The notes beneath the pieces are model-generated. The model worked only from the letters and a program-made list of their open reading frames with translations. It searched no databases and was not told the DNA's origin. A stretch of 64,000 bases of DNA from Nitrospirillum pindoramense (GTDB lineage Bacteria > Pseudomonadota > Alphaproteobacteria > Azospirillales > Azospirillaceae). Shown piece after piece: positions 9,300 to 18,356 of this stretch (the stretch's first letter is position 1; every line of letters starts with the position of its first letter). Made by a program: the position numbers and the translations under genes. Where the stretch lies: the NCBI RefSeq assembly GCF_007827955.1, contig NZ_VITR01000002.1, positions 186,001-250,000 on the forward strand, in the 5' to 3' direction.

Positions 9300-9324
9300 G
9301 AGGCGCGGGAATATCCCGCGCCTC
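9300..9324 (-). terminator. Rho-independent terminator of the GDSL autotransporter gene
   Basis: Perfect 11-bp inverted repeat (9300-9310 with 9314-9324) with a 3-base loop. Read on the minus strand it is followed by TTTTG, so it fits a terminator 29 bases after the autotransporter stop. Confidence 0.8.
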
Positions 9325-9352
9325 CAGTCAACCTAGCACTGTTCTTATAAAC

Positions 9353-11212
9353 TCAGAAGCTGACCCGGATATGGCCCATGACGGCATGGTCGGTGCGGTC
9401 GCCATTGTCGAACGTCCCCTGGTAGGAGACGGCGACATTGAAGCCGTTGGCCTGGATGGCGATGCCGCCACCACCATAGTAGGAGGTGCGCTTGCCGGCG
9501 CCCCCATCCGTCTCCGCCACTTGGCCGCCCGGCAGGGTGGCCTGGAAGATGCGGCCGGAGTTCAGAAACTCATGCTGCACGCCGGCCTGGATCTGTGGCG
9601 CCACCACCACGTCCCCCATCACGAAGGGAACGGCAAGTTGGCCGCCCGCCTGGGCGCGGAAGCTTTCGGCATCGAAGTCCGGCACACTCATCGCCAGGGC
9701 GCCGGCATCCTTTTCCGTGTAGCTGTGGATGCTGGCGCGGGTGTAGCGCAGGCCCGCCGTGGGCCCCAGGGCCACGTTGCCCAGAGTGACGCTGTACCCG
9801 CCCGACAGGCTGGCGCCGTAGGTCGTGCCGTTGGGCGTGGCGTTGCCCCAGGGCTGCGGCGCGAAGCCGGTCTGGCGCTGCATCTGGGTGAACTCGTCAT
9901 AACCGTAGGTGATCATGCCGTCGGCGTAGAACGCACCCATGGTGGCCGTGGCATAGGCCATCAGGTTGTAGGCGTGCAGCTCATCCTTCCCGAAATTGTT
10001 CTGGAAGCGCATGCGGTTGTCGCCATAGCCCAGCGCGATGCCGGTGGTGACGAAGTCCGACACCCGGTAGTCGACGCCCAGCGCGCCGGTGTAGCTGTCG
10101 TAATTATAGCCCATCTGGCCGTCGATGGCCTGGCGGTCACCGGTGCCGTAGTTGCCATAGAGGAAGACGCCGACGCGGCCGTCGCGCCCCGTGGAGGTGC
10201 CGGTCCCCATGCCGCCACCGACGCCGGCCACCGCGGTGCCGGAGCGGATGCCGTTCAGGCGGGCGCGGACGGCGCCGGTCATGCCGTCATCGGCGATGAA
10301 GTTCAGCTGCGTTGCCGCCACGGCGGCTTGTGGCGCCTGCAGCACGGTGGTCAGGGTGCCCGCCACATATTCCGCCACCAGGGTATGGCCGGTGGTGGTT
10401 GGGTGCACGTCATCCCAGAACAGCATGGTGTTGATGTTGGACGCGGTGCAGTACCCCGTGGCCTTGCCGCCCAGCAGGCAGGAATGGGTGGCGTCGGTGA
10501 TGCCATAGGCTGACGGGTTGGCCTGGATCATGCTGAAGATGGTGTTCACATCCACCAGGATGACCCGGGCGCCGCTGGTGCCGTTCAGGCTCTTGGTCAG
10601 GTTCAGCACGTCGGCGTTGTGGATGGCCGTCAGCTGGTTGGCCTGCAGCGCCGCCGTCGCCCCCTGCGCCGAGATGGAGGGGGTGTTGCCCAGGTTGGGC
10701 AGGTTGAAGACCAGGACGTTGCGGGCGCCGGCGGCGATCAGCTTGCTGGCACCGGTGCCGATGTTGCCCACGACCGTGGCCGCCTCGGTCGCGGCATCGA
10801 CGGAGGAACCGCTGGTGGCGTATTGGAAATAGTCGTTGGCGCCGATCCACAGGGAATACAGCTGGCTGCTGGTGATGGTCGGCTTCGCCGCCAGGAAGGC
10901 GTTGATCTGGTTCAGGAAGTCGATGGGCCGCTCGGCCGTCGACCGCGCGCCGCCATAGGCGTAGCTCTTGAACGGCACGCCGCCGATCAGCGCGCCCACC
11001 TTTTCATCCCACAACGGCCCATTGGAAAAACGGCCATTGTAATAAGGTGCCGGCGGGGCCAGTCCCAGGGGCACCAGGTTGCCCGGATCGCTGAGGCTGT
11101 CGCCGAAGACGATGCCGGCGGAATATTGCTGCGCGTGCGCGGTGATACCGACGAAAGACGCCATCATCGCCACCGCCATGGCGGTGGTCGTGCGTAACAT
11201 CCGGCTGGTCAT
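9353..11212 (-). CDS. GDSL esterase/lipase autotransporter (type Va)
   Basis: 619 residues. Signal peptide at about 1-27 (cut after AHA). The passenger is an SGNH/GDSL hydrolase: the block I motif GDSLSDPGN near residues 37-45 carries the nucleophilic serine, an N-L-P-N/GAND region carries the oxyanion residues, and the block V motif WDDVHPTTTGH near residue 265 carries the Asp and His. The C-terminal part (about 345-619) is an autotransporter beta-barrel ending in Val-Ser-Phe. The layout matches EstA-like surface esterases, which hydrolyse acyl esters while anchored in the outer membrane. GGAGGG lies before the ATG. Confidence in the family is high; the natural substrate is unknown. Confidence 0.95.
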   Translation of the reverse strand: MTSRMLRTTTAMAVAMMASFVGITAHAQQYSAGIVFGDSLSDPGNLVPLGLAPPAPYYNGRFSNGPLWDEKVGALIGGVPFKSYAYGGARSTAERPIDFLNQINAFLAAKPTITSSQLYSLWIGANDYFQYATSGSSVDAATEAATVVGNIGTGASKLIAAGARNVLVFNLPNLGNTPSISAQGATAALQANQLTAIHNADVLNLTKSLNGTSGARVILVDVNTIFSMIQANPSAYGITDATHSCLLGGKATGYCTASNINTMLFWDDVHPTTTGHTLVAEYVAGTLTTVLQAPQAAVAATQLNFIADDGMTGAVRARLNGIRSGTAVAGVGGGMGTGTSTGRDGRVGVFLYGNYGTGDRQAIDGQMGYNYDSYTGALGVDYRVSDFVTTGIALGYGDNRMRFQNNFGKDELHAYNLMAYATATMGAFYADGMITYGYDEFTQMQRQTGFAPQPWGNATPNGTTYGASLSGGYSVTLGNVALGPTAGLRYTRASIHSYTEKDAGALAMSVPDFDAESFRAQAGGQLAVPFVMGDVVVAPQIQAGVQHEFLNSGRIFQATLPGGQVAETDGGAGKRTSYYGGGGIAIQANGFNVAVSYQGTFDNGDRTDHAVMGHIRVSF

Positions 11213-11419
11213 GGGCTCCCTCTATCCCTCCACGGCGGGCCGTTCAGGCGGCCTGCTCGTTCTTGACGCGGAGGCAGAGTCCCACGAAAGCATCCCCCGC
11301 CGTCAAGGGATCAAAAGTCACATTCCGGCGAATGTCTCCGGTTGTGTCGCGGCGGCAGCAGTCGCGCGATCGCAACGATCCGGCCCCGACCCGTCGGGGC
11401 CAGGACCGGATACCGGCGC

Positions 11420-11794
11420 TTACTTCAAGGTCGACAGATAGGCGATCACGTCCGCGCGATCCTGGGCGTTGGGCAGGCCGGGGAAGGCCATGCGGTTGCC
11501 CGGGACCAAGGCCCGCGGATTGGTCAGGTAGGTGTCCAGCGTGGCGGCATCCCAGGTCTTGCCGGCGCCCTTCATGGCGGGGGAGTAGTTGAAGCCGTCC
11601 TTGCTGCCGGAGGCGCGGCCGACCACGCCCCACAGGTTGGGGCCCAGCTTGTCAGCGCCATCCTTTTCGGCGCTGTGGCAGGCCTTGCAGCGCAGGAAGA
11701 CCTTTTCACCCTTCACGGGATCGCCGGCCGGATCGGCGGCAGCGGAACCGGCGACGGCAATGGCCAGGAAGGCGACGGCGGCGGCAATTTTCAT
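11420..11794 (-). CDS. Periplasmic class I cytochrome c (c2-like)
   Basis: 124 residues. Signal peptide at about 1-20 (cut after AAA), then CKACH for covalent haem attachment near residue 36. The segment KLGPNLWGVVGRASG follows, and a C-terminal NRMAFPG holds the methionine haem ligand. This is the size and motif order of mitochondrial/alphaproteobacterial cytochrome c2. The protein should shuttle electrons in the periplasm, possibly from the bc1 complex encoded at 22-25 kb to an oxidase; the exact partners are inference. It stands alone, about 207 bases upstream-to-downstream from the autotransporter start. Confidence 0.92.
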   Translation of the reverse strand: MKIAAAVAFLAIAVAGSAAADPAGDPVKGEKVFLRCKACHSAEKDGADKLGPNLWGVVGRASGSKDGFNYSPAMKGAGKTWDAATLDTYLTNPRALVPGNRMAFPGLPNAQDRADVIAYLSTLK

Positions 11795-11946
11795 GGGAGG
11801 GTCCCTACGGCGTTGGGTGGTGTCGGCTCTGCCCTGCGGCGGCGAGGCCGGCGCGACCGTAGGGGGTGCGCGATGACGCTGTCAACCAACGCCCTGGATT
11901 CAGCCCGTGGTCCGATTCCAGACGTCCACCAGGTGGTGCGGGGGGA

Positions 11947-12462
11947 TCAGTCGCCGGCATCCAGGCTGGCACGTCCAGCCAGGGGGTTGCCACCCAGGGA
12001 GCTGCCGTTGAAGGTCGCCACCCGGCCGGCCATACGGCGGGCGGCCTGGGCACCCTGTTGCGCCAGGGCGGCCGGCGCCAAGGTGGCGGACGAGAGGGCG
12101 GGGCGCAGGACCCACAGCACGGCCAGGGCCACCACCGCCCCCACCGCCGCCGGCAACAGGGCCACGGCGCCCGCCACCAAGCCGGACACGACCGTCAGAT
12201 CGAACAGCATGCCGGGACGGGCGGGGGTCACCAGATGGGCCAGCAGCACGCCGACGCCAATGACCAGGACCCACACGCCCCATTGCCGGGGCGCGGCGAC
12301 GGCCAGCAGGAAGCCCGCCATGGCCAGCATGACCAAGGTGCCATCCAGGCTGGCTGACGTCAGGTCCCACAACCCGGCCACGGCGCCGAAACCCGCGGCG
12401 GTCAGGGGAAGGAAGACTGTCTTGAGCAACATGGCGTCACGCTGATCCCGAAGGAGGAACAT
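11947..12462 (-). CDS. Hypothetical four-helix membrane protein
   Basis: 171 residues from an ATG at 12462, chosen because AGGGAT lies 9 bases upstream. The frame stays open to 12639, but the extra part looks non-native; a second ATG at 12432 is also possible. There are four strongly hydrophobic segments (about residues 13-33, 38-57, 59-76 and 86-117), followed by a short Ala-rich polar tail. I do not recognise a domain. The hydrophobic pattern and G/C-rich third positions support a real gene on this strand instead of the longer plus-strand frame. Confidence 0.6.
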   Translation of the reverse strand: MFLLRDQRDAMLLKTVFLPLTAAGFGAVAGLWDLTSASLDGTLVMLAMAGFLLAVAAPRQWGVWVLVIGVGVLLAHLVTPARPGMLFDLTVVSGLVAGAVALLPAAVGAVVALAVLWVLRPALSSATLAPAALAQQGAQAARRMAGRVATFNGSSLGGNPLAGRASLDAGD

Positions 12463-12654
12463 CCGTCCGATCCCTACCCCGATTGGCGGCCACCATTGGT
12501 GGGAGCGTGGGGGAAAGCGACCGTTGATGGTCCTATTCAACACCGGGATTGCGGCGGAAGGCGGGCAAGGCTGGGACCATGCCGGGGCGTTTGGGGCGGT
12601 CACGCACCCATCGCAAGGCGACGCATCGCCCCGCGTCATCCCGCACCACCCGCC

Positions 12655-13191
12655 CTATAATTCTTCCGGGTCGCTGGGATAGGGCTCTCCCCCCTTGACC
12701 GCGTAGCCCCGCTCGGGCGGGAAGCGCTGCAAGGTTTTGGACACGGCCAGCTTGGCGCTGGACGCCCACACCAGATAGCGGCGCCCCAGGCGCCAGGACG
12801 ACACCACCGGTTCCGGCGCACCCCGCGACACCATCTGGAAATTGGAATGGCTGATGGTGACGGTGAAGCCGCTGTCGTTAGGCATGCGGCGCTCATCATA
12901 GACATACAGCAGGGCCTCATCCGCCCGCCGCGCCTCGGCCAGGCGGTCATGCTCCGTGACACTGCTGCGCAACTGTTCCAGCTCCGCCGTCATCTTGCGC
13001 TCCTCGCGCTTCAGATCCAGGGTCAGCTTGGCCTTGGCGCGCACGGCCTGGAACAACTCCTCCACCTGGGTGCGGCGGGCACGGGTGTCACGCCGCATGC
13101 GCCGGATGCGCCGCGCCGTGGTGCTGGCCACCTGCCCCGCGGCGGTGAGACCGGCGGCGATACCGAACAGCAGGGAAAAGCTGATGGACAT
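12655..13191 (-). CDS. Conserved-type hypothetical: N-terminal helix plus coiled coil
   Basis: 178 residues. An N-terminal apolar segment (about 1-22) is followed by a very basic stretch (TTARRIRRMRRDTRARR). A predicted coiled coil (about 38-85) comes next, then a mixed C-terminal domain starting LLYVYDERRMPNDSGF. Positively charged residues directly after the apolar segment suggest it is anchored in the inner membrane with the coil in the cytoplasm. It lies 8 bases downstream of a gene of the same architecture (13200-13823), so the two are almost surely co-transcribed and may form a complex. No function recognised. Confidence 0.65.
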   Translation of the reverse strand: MSISFSLLFGIAAGLTAAGQVASTTARRIRRMRRDTRARRTQVEELFQAVRAKAKLTLDLKREERKMTAELEQLRSSVTEHDRLAEARRADEALLYVYDERRMPNDSGFTVTISHSNFQMVSRGAPEPVVSSWRLGRRYLVWASSAKLAVSKTLQRFPPERGYAVKGGEPYPSDPEEL

Positions 13192-13199
13192 GGGCGGGC

Positions 13200-13823
13200 T
13201 TAGGACCGGGCGGGTGAGGCGTCCGCCTCATCCAGCATGACCTGATCTCCTTCCTCGTCCCCCGGACCATCCTGCGAGGGCTCCCGGATCTCGATGATGT
13301 GGAAGCCCATGGAGTGGGGGTAATAGCTTTCCACCAAGGTCTTGGCGTCACCGGCGTTGGGGGCCCAGGCGTGGACGTTCTGGGTGCGTGCCCAACTGCG
13401 CGACAGGCCCAGCACCTCCTTCTGTTCCAGCACGGCCCGTTGCACATGGCGGTTGATGACGGCCGCCACGAAATGACGGGCGGGACGACCAGGGCGGGAG
13501 AATGCCTCCTCCTCCCCCAGCACGCGGATCAACTGATCGCGCCTGGCCTCCAAATCCGCGACGCGGCGGGTGGACATGTAGTTCTGGCGGCGGGCGGACT
13601 TCAGCGTATTGTCCAGACGGGCGACGCGGGGCATGATCTTGGCGCCCCGGTCCTCGAACTTGCGATGCAGGATGTTCGCCTCCTGAAAGCGCTCATCCAC
13701 CCGGTCCACCCCTTCGCTGAGGTGCAGGTGGCGCTCGACCAGATGGGAAACGGCCAGGGCGGCGAGGTAGGACAGCCCCGCCACCATCATAAAGATCGCC
13801 ACCGCCGTCAGCAGATCGCTCAT
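13200..13823 (-). CDS. Hypothetical membrane-anchored coiled-coil protein
   Basis: 207 residues. One N-terminal transmembrane segment (about 5-27) is followed by a long charged helical region (about 35-105, e.g. RRVADLEARRDQLIRVLGEEE). A compact C-terminal domain contains VHAWAPNAGDAKTL and YYPHSMGFHIIEIREPS. The tail is acidic. It is the first gene of a two-gene unit with 12655-13191. The shared plan (membrane anchor, coil, small globular end) resembles proteins that organise envelope or division structures, but that is only a resemblance. No family recognised. Confidence 0.65.
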   Translation of the reverse strand: MSDLLTAVAIFMMVAGLSYLAALAVSHLVERHLHLSEGVDRVDERFQEANILHRKFEDRGAKIMPRVARLDNTLKSARRQNYMSTRRVADLEARRDQLIRVLGEEEAFSRPGRPARHFVAAVINRHVQRAVLEQKEVLGLSRSWARTQNVHAWAPNAGDAKTLVESYYPHSMGFHIIEIREPSQDGPGDEEGDQVMLDEADASPARS

Positions 13824-13961
13824 GAGCCGTTTCGGTTCGGATATGGTTGCAAGGCGCTTTCCCCTGTAGGCAATCCCGGCGCCGCGGCCCTGTCAAGCGA
13901 TGGCGCGGGCGCCTGCCGCAAGGATTAGCATTACATGCCCCGCTGCGATAGGTTTGCGCCC

Positions 13962-14750
13962 ATGATACAGCCCCCGCCCCGCCTGGACGTCGCCCTGATC
14001 CCCGCCCTCAGCGACAACTACATCCACCTGCTGCGCTGCGGCGCCACGGGCGTGGTGGCGGTCGTCGACCCGGCCGAGGCCGCCCCGGTGACGGCGGTGC
14101 TGGAGCGGCGCGGCTGGACCCTGGACCTGATCATCAACACCCACCATCATGGCGACCATGTCGGCGGCAACCTGGACCTGAAGGCCCGCTATGGCGCCGC
14201 CATCGTCGGGCCCGCCGCCGACCGCGACCGCATCCCCGGCATCGACCGCGCCATCGCGGATGGGGAGAGCTTCACCGTGGGCGCCTGCCCCCTCACCGGC
14301 ATCGACGTGCCCGGCCACACCCGGGGCCACATCGCCTTCCATGGAGCGGAGGACGCCGTGCTGTTTTCCGGCGACACGCTGTTCTCCATGGGCTGTGGCC
14401 GCCTGTTCGAAGGCACGCCGGCGCAGATGTGGCGCTCCCTCACCCGACTGCGCGCCCTGCCGCCGGAAACCATCGTCTATTGCGGCCACGAATACACCGC
14501 CGGCAACGGCCGCTTCGCCCTGACGCTGGAGCCGGACAACGCCGACCTGGCGGCCCGCATGAGGGAGGTCACAGCCCTGCGCGCCGATGACCGCCCCACC
14601 CTGCCCACCACCCTGGCCGTGGAGCGGGCGACCAACCCATTCCTGCGCGCCGACCTGCCCGCCCTGGCCGCCGCCGTGGGTCTGGCGGACAGCGACCCGG
14701 TGGCCGTCTTCGCCGAAATCCGCCGCCGGAAAGACGATTTCCGGGGATAA
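13962..14750 (+). CDS. gloB: Hydroxyacylglutathione hydrolase (glyoxalase II)
   Basis: 262 residues from ATG 13962 (an upstream in-frame ATG at 13935 adds nine unlikely residues). Metallo-beta-lactamase fold with the dinuclear metal motif THHHGDH, then PGHTRGH and FSGDTLFSMGCGR, and a glyoxalase II-type CGHEYT followed by a C-terminal HAGH-C domain (ERATNPFLR, VFAEIRRRKDDF). It hydrolyses S-lactoylglutathione to lactate and glutathione in methylglyoxal detoxification, in the cytosol. A glutathione S-transferase gene follows 38 bases later, so the unit is glutathione-themed. Confidence 0.95.
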   Translation: MIQPPPRLDVALIPALSDNYIHLLRCGATGVVAVVDPAEAAPVTAVLERRGWTLDLIINTHHHGDHVGGNLDLKARYGAAIVGPAADRDRIPGIDRAIADGESFTVGACPLTGIDVPGHTRGHIAFHGAEDAVLFSGDTLFSMGCGRLFEGTPAQMWRSLTRLRALPPETIVYCGHEYTAGNGRFALTLEPDNADLAARMREVTALRADDRPTLPTTLAVERATNPFLRADLPALAAAVGLADSDPVAVFAEIRRRKDDFRG

Positions 14751-14788
14751 GAAGCCATCGCGTTCCAGCCTTTCCCGAAAGCCCCCTC

Positions 14789-15394
14789 ATGAAGCTTTTC
14801 TACAGCCAGACGTCCCCCTTCGTGCGCAAGGCGCTGATGGTCGCCCATGAGCGGGGACTGGCATCCCGGATCGACCTGTCCCCCACCGATGTCTGGTCGC
14901 CGGAAACGGTGGTGCCGACCCTGAACCCCCTGGGCAAGATTCCCACCCTGGTGACGGACGACGGCCTGACCCTGTTCGACAGCCCGGTCATCGCCGAGTA
15001 CCTGGACAGCCTGGGCACGGTGGGCCAGCCCCTGTTCCCGGCCGCCGGACCGGCGCGCTGGCTGGCGCTGCGGCAGCAGGCTATCGCCGACGGCATGTGC
15101 GACGCCGCCATCCTGCGCCGCATGGAGGGCCTGCGGCCGGAAAACCTGCGTTCCGCCAGTTGGACGGAACGCCAGCGCCAGGCCATGACCCGCGCCGTGG
15201 ATCTGCTGGAGGCCGAGGTCGACCAGTTGCAGGGCCTGACCATCGGCACCCTGTCGGTGGTGATCGCCCTCGCCTACCTGGACCTGCGGTGGGACTGCGA
15301 CCACTGGCGCGACCGGGCGCCCCAGCTGGCCATCTGGTTCACCCAGGCATCGGACCGGGAAAGCTTCCGCCTGACCGTGCCGCCGCGGGGCTGA
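14789..15394 (+). CDS. Glutathione S-transferase family protein
   Basis: 201 residues. Thioredoxin-like N-terminal domain beginning MKLFYSQTSPFVRKALM, with the S-P-F-V-R-K active-site region. NPLGKIPTL carries the cis-proline and DSPVIAEYLD is the glutathione-binding motif. An all-helical C-terminal domain (about 85-201) follows. Members conjugate or bind glutathione in detoxification; the substrate cannot be told from sequence. It lies between gloB and a cupin gene on the same strand with short gaps (38 and 4 bases), indicating one transcript. Confidence 0.92.
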   Translation: MKLFYSQTSPFVRKALMVAHERGLASRIDLSPTDVWSPETVVPTLNPLGKIPTLVTDDGLTLFDSPVIAEYLDSLGTVGQPLFPAAGPARWLALRQQAIADGMCDAAILRRMEGLRPENLRSASWTERQRQAMTRAVDLLEAEVDQLQGLTIGTLSVVIALAYLDLRWDCDHWRDRAPQLAIWFTQASDRESFRLTVPPRG

Positions 15395-15398
15395 GCCG

Positions 15399-15878
15399 AT
15401 GGAGCCCATCTCCTTGGACGCCCCCCTGAACGCCGACAGCATCATCCGCCTGCTGGACCTCAAGCCCCATCCCGAGGGCGGGCACTATGTGGAAACCTAT
15501 CGCCACACCCCGGCGCAGGGTGGCCGGGGTAGCTCCACCGCCATCTACTTCCTGCTGAAGGCGGGGGAGCGGTCGCACTGGCACCGGGTGCTGGATGCGG
15601 ACGAGGTTTGGCACTGGCATGCCGGCGCGCCCCTGCGCCTGTCGCTCTCGGCCGATGGCCTGGCCACGACCGATCTGATGCTGGGCGCCAACCTGATCGC
15701 CGGCCAACGGCCTCAAGGCGTGGTTCCGGCCGGCCAGTGGCAGGCGGCCGAATCCCTGGGCGCGTGGACACTGGTCGGCTGCACCGTGGCCCCGGCGTTC
15801 GAGTTCCAGGCGTTCGAGATGGCGCCCGCCGGCTGGGCGCCTGGGAACGGCCATCCCGCCGATGGCGGATCTGCGTAA
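15399..15878 (+). CDS. DUF985 cupin-domain protein
   Basis: 159 residues. The DUF985 cupin motifs are present: LKPHPEGGHYVETYR near the start, IYFLLKAGERSHWHR, DEVWHWHAGAPLRLSL and a C-terminal VGCTVAPAFEFQAFEMA. The WHR and WHWH histidines are where cupins bind a metal. Function is unknown for the family, although some members act on sugars or small acids. It starts 4 bases after the GST stop codon, so it is translationally coupled to it. Confidence 0.9.
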   Translation: MEPISLDAPLNADSIIRLLDLKPHPEGGHYVETYRHTPAQGGRGSSTAIYFLLKAGERSHWHRVLDADEVWHWHAGAPLRLSLSADGLATTDLMLGANLIAGQRPQGVVPAGQWQAAESLGAWTLVGCTVAPAFEFQAFEMAPAGWAPGNGHPADGGSA

Positions 15879-15951
15879 CGGCGGTTTGCAATCCGGCCGT
15901 CTTTGCCCGATAAACGCGGCCAAAGCGGCCCCTTACATCTAGAGTATTCCC

Positions 15952-17049
15952 ATGGGATTCAATTGCGGCATCGTCGGCCTGCCCAACGTCGGCAAGTCGA
16001 CCCTGTTCAACGCGCTGACCAGCACGGCGGCGGCGGAAGCGGCCAACTACCCCTTCTGCACCATCGAGCCCAATGTGGGCCGCGTCGGTGTGCCCGACCC
16101 GCGCCTGGACAAGTTGGCGGCCATCGCCAAGTCGCAGAAGACCGTCCCCACCCAGCTGGAGTTCGTGGACATCGCCGGCCTGGTGCGCGGCGCCTCCAAG
16201 GGTGAAGGCCTGGGCAACCAGTTCCTAGCCAATATCCGCGAGGTGGACGCCATCGTCCATGTGCTGCGCTGCTTCGAGGATGGCGACATCACCCACGTCG
16301 AAGGCTCCATCGACCCCACCCGCGACGCGGAGACGGTGGAAACCGAGCTGATGCTGGCCGACATGGACAGCCTGGAGAAGCGCCTGCCCGCGCTGCAGAA
16401 GAAGGCCAAGGGCGGCGACAAGGAATCCAAGATTTTCGCCGACCTGATCGAACGCGCGCTGGTCGTGCTGCGCGATGGCAAGCCCGCCCGCGTGTCCGAG
16501 GTGTCGGAGGAGGAGCGCCCGTACTGGCGCCAGTTGCAGCTGCTGACGGCCAAGCCCGTGCTGTACGTCTGCAACGTTGAGGAGGCGTCCGCCGCCTCCG
16601 GCAACAGCCTGTCGGCCAAGGTGGCCGAGATGGCCAAGGCCCAGGGTGCCGTGTCGGTTGTCATCTCCGCCGCCATCGAATCGGAACTGGCGCAGCTGAG
16701 CGATGAGGACAAGGCCGAGTACCTGTCCTCATTGGGGTTGGAGGAGCCTGGCCTGAACCGCCTGATCCGCGCCGGCTACGGCCTTCTGAACCTGCTGACC
16801 TTCTTCACTGTCGGCCCCAAGGAAGCGCGCGCCTGGACCGTGCGCCGCGGCGCCAAGGCCCCCGAGGCCGCCGGCGTCATCCACACCGACTTCGAACGCG
16901 GCTTCATCAAGGCCGAGACGGTGGACTTCGACAGCTACATCACCCTGGGCGGCGAAACCGGCGCCAAGGATGCCGGCAAGCTGCGCATCGAAGGCAAGGA
17001 ATACGTCGTCCAGGACGGCGACATCTTCCATTTCCGGTTTAACGTTTGA
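15952..17049 (+). CDS. ychF: Redox-regulated ATPase YchF (Obg-family)
   Basis: 365 residues, the usual YchF length. N-terminal P-loop GLPNVGKST, then NYPFCTIEPN and a G3 motif DIAGLVRGASKGEGLGNQFL. A coiled-coil domain lies in the middle (about 130-200) and a C-terminal TGS domain includes FFTVGPKEARAW and ends YVVQDGDIFHFRFNV. YchF binds ATP in preference to GTP, associates with the ribosome and affects oxidative-stress responses. Preceded by its own 73-base gap after the cupin gene. Confidence 0.97.
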   Translation: MGFNCGIVGLPNVGKSTLFNALTSTAAAEAANYPFCTIEPNVGRVGVPDPRLDKLAAIAKSQKTVPTQLEFVDIAGLVRGASKGEGLGNQFLANIREVDAIVHVLRCFEDGDITHVEGSIDPTRDAETVETELMLADMDSLEKRLPALQKKAKGGDKESKIFADLIERALVVLRDGKPARVSEVSEEERPYWRQLQLLTAKPVLYVCNVEEASAASGNSLSAKVAEMAKAQGAVSVVISAAIESELAQLSDEDKAEYLSSLGLEEPGLNRLIRAGYGLLNLLTFFTVGPKEARAWTVRRGAKAPEAAGVIHTDFERGFIKAETVDFDSYITLGGETGAKDAGKLRIEGKEYVVQDGDIFHFRFNV

Positions 17050-17091
17050 TGCCCTGAAGCGGCCGGCGGCCCCATCCGGGGCCGGGCCTTG

Positions 17092-17124
17092 TCCTAGAAA
17101 GTTTAGGGTCCTAGAAAGTTTAGG
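17092..17124. repeat. Two tandem copies of a 16-base semi-palindromic unit
   Basis: TCCTAGAAAGTTTAGG occurs at 17092-17107 and again at 17109-17124, a 17-base period. Each copy has CCTA and TAGG arms around a central GAAAGTT. It lies 43 bases after ychF and before the shared terminator. It could be a pair of protein-binding sites or a simple duplication. Confidence 0.6.
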
Positions 17125-17171
17125 AACAGGAACCCTTAGCCGCGCAGCTTGGTTACGCGAACGAAACGAAA

Positions 17172-17201
17172 AAGGGCGGCCAGGGCAACCCGGCCGCCCT
17201 T
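17172..17201. terminator. Bidirectional terminator between ychF and aldo/keto reductase
   Basis: Perfect 10-bp stem (17172-17181 with 17192-17201). It is flanked by A-rich sequence on the left and CCTGTTTT on the right, so it can serve both convergent genes. Confidence 0.8.
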
Positions 17202-17208
17202 CCTGTTT

Positions 17209-18234
17209 TCAACGCTCGCTGTCCAGCGAAGCCATGGCGTGCGCGTTGTAGCGATCGCCGGCGGCGCTATCCTTGGGCACCGCCCGTTCGATGGCGGCCA
17301 GATCGTCCGGCGTCAGGGTCACGTCCAGGGCCCCCAGCGATTCCGCCAGCCGGTCGCGGCGGCGGGCGCCGATCAGGGGAACGATGTCCTGGCCCTGGGC
17401 CAACACCCAGGCGATGGCGATCTGGGCGACGCTGACGCCCTTCTCCGCCGCCACGCGGCGCAGTTCCTCCACCAGGGCCAGGTTATGGTCCAGGTTCCCC
17501 CCCTGGAAACGGGGGCTGTGGGCGCGGAAGTCGGCGCCCTTGCTCTCCCGCTCCTTGTTCCAGTGCCCGCTGATCAGGCCGCGCGACAGCACGCCGTAGG
17601 CGGTGATGCCGATACCCAGGTCGCGGCAGGTGGGCAGGATGTCCCGCTCGATGCCCCGCGAGATCAGGGAATACTCGATCTGCAGGTCGACGATGGGATG
17701 GACAGCCGCGGCGCGGCGCAAGGTGTCAGAACCCACCTCAGACAGGCCGATGTGGCGAACATAGCCGGCCTTCACCAGGTCGGCGATGGCCCCCACCGTG
17801 TCCTCAATGGGAACGTTGGGGTCCAGGCGGGCCGGACGATAGATGTCGATGTGGTCCACCCGCAGGCGCTGCAAAGTATAGGACAGCGCGGTCTTGACCG
17901 CCGAGGGGCGCGCGTCGAAGCCGATCCAGTTTCCGGCCGGGTCGCGCTGGGCACCGAACTTCACGCTGATCTGCACCTCATCGCGCTGGTGGGCGCGGGT
18001 GAAACCGGCATCGGCCAGGGCTTCGCCGATCAGCATCTCATTATGACCCATGCCATAAAAGTCGCCGGTGTCCAACAGGACCATGCCGGCGTCCACGGCG
18101 GCATGCAGGGTGGCGACGCTTTCGGACCGGTCGCTGGGGCCATACATGCCGGACATGCCCATGCAGCCCAGACCGAGGGCGGAGGTGGCGAGACCTTGGG
18201 CACCGCCGGACGTGCCGAGAATACGCTGCTGCAT
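17209..18234 (-). CDS. Aldo/keto reductase, YajO/YakC-like
   Basis: 341 residues. Features of the AKR family in order: GLGCMGMSGMYG near the start, LLDTGDFYG (catalytic Asp and Tyr), ISVKFG (Lys), HIDIYRPARLD, VRHIGLSEVG, LQIEYSLISR and the C-terminal NADPH site VPLIGARRRDRL. The histidine of the usual tetrad region falls in a less typical RPARLD context where many family members have YQ-x-H, so substrate range may be changed. It reduces aldehydes or ketones with NADPH. It is divergent from a LysR regulator with a palindromic operator candidate between them, suggesting that regulator controls it. Confidence 0.92.
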   Translation of the reverse strand: MQQRILGTSGGAQGLATSALGLGCMGMSGMYGPSDRSESVATLHAAVDAGMVLLDTGDFYGMGHNEMLIGEALADAGFTRAHQRDEVQISVKFGAQRDPAGNWIGFDARPSAVKTALSYTLQRLRVDHIDIYRPARLDPNVPIEDTVGAIADLVKAGYVRHIGLSEVGSDTLRRAAAVHPIVDLQIEYSLISRGIERDILPTCRDLGIGITAYGVLSRGLISGHWNKERESKGADFRAHSPRFQGGNLDHNLALVEELRRVAAEKGVSVAQIAIAWVLAQGQDIVPLIGARRRDRLAESLGALDVTLTPDDLAAIERAVPKDSAAGDRYNAHAMASLDSER

Positions 18235-18356
18235 CGTTGATTCCTTTGGAAAAGCGGGTGGGTGCGACGCGGCCCAGGCGTGTGGGCGGGGCGTTGATGA
18301 GCCAGACTATGCCGCCAACGCATGCCGCGTGATAATCTGGCCAATCCGCAATGTGC

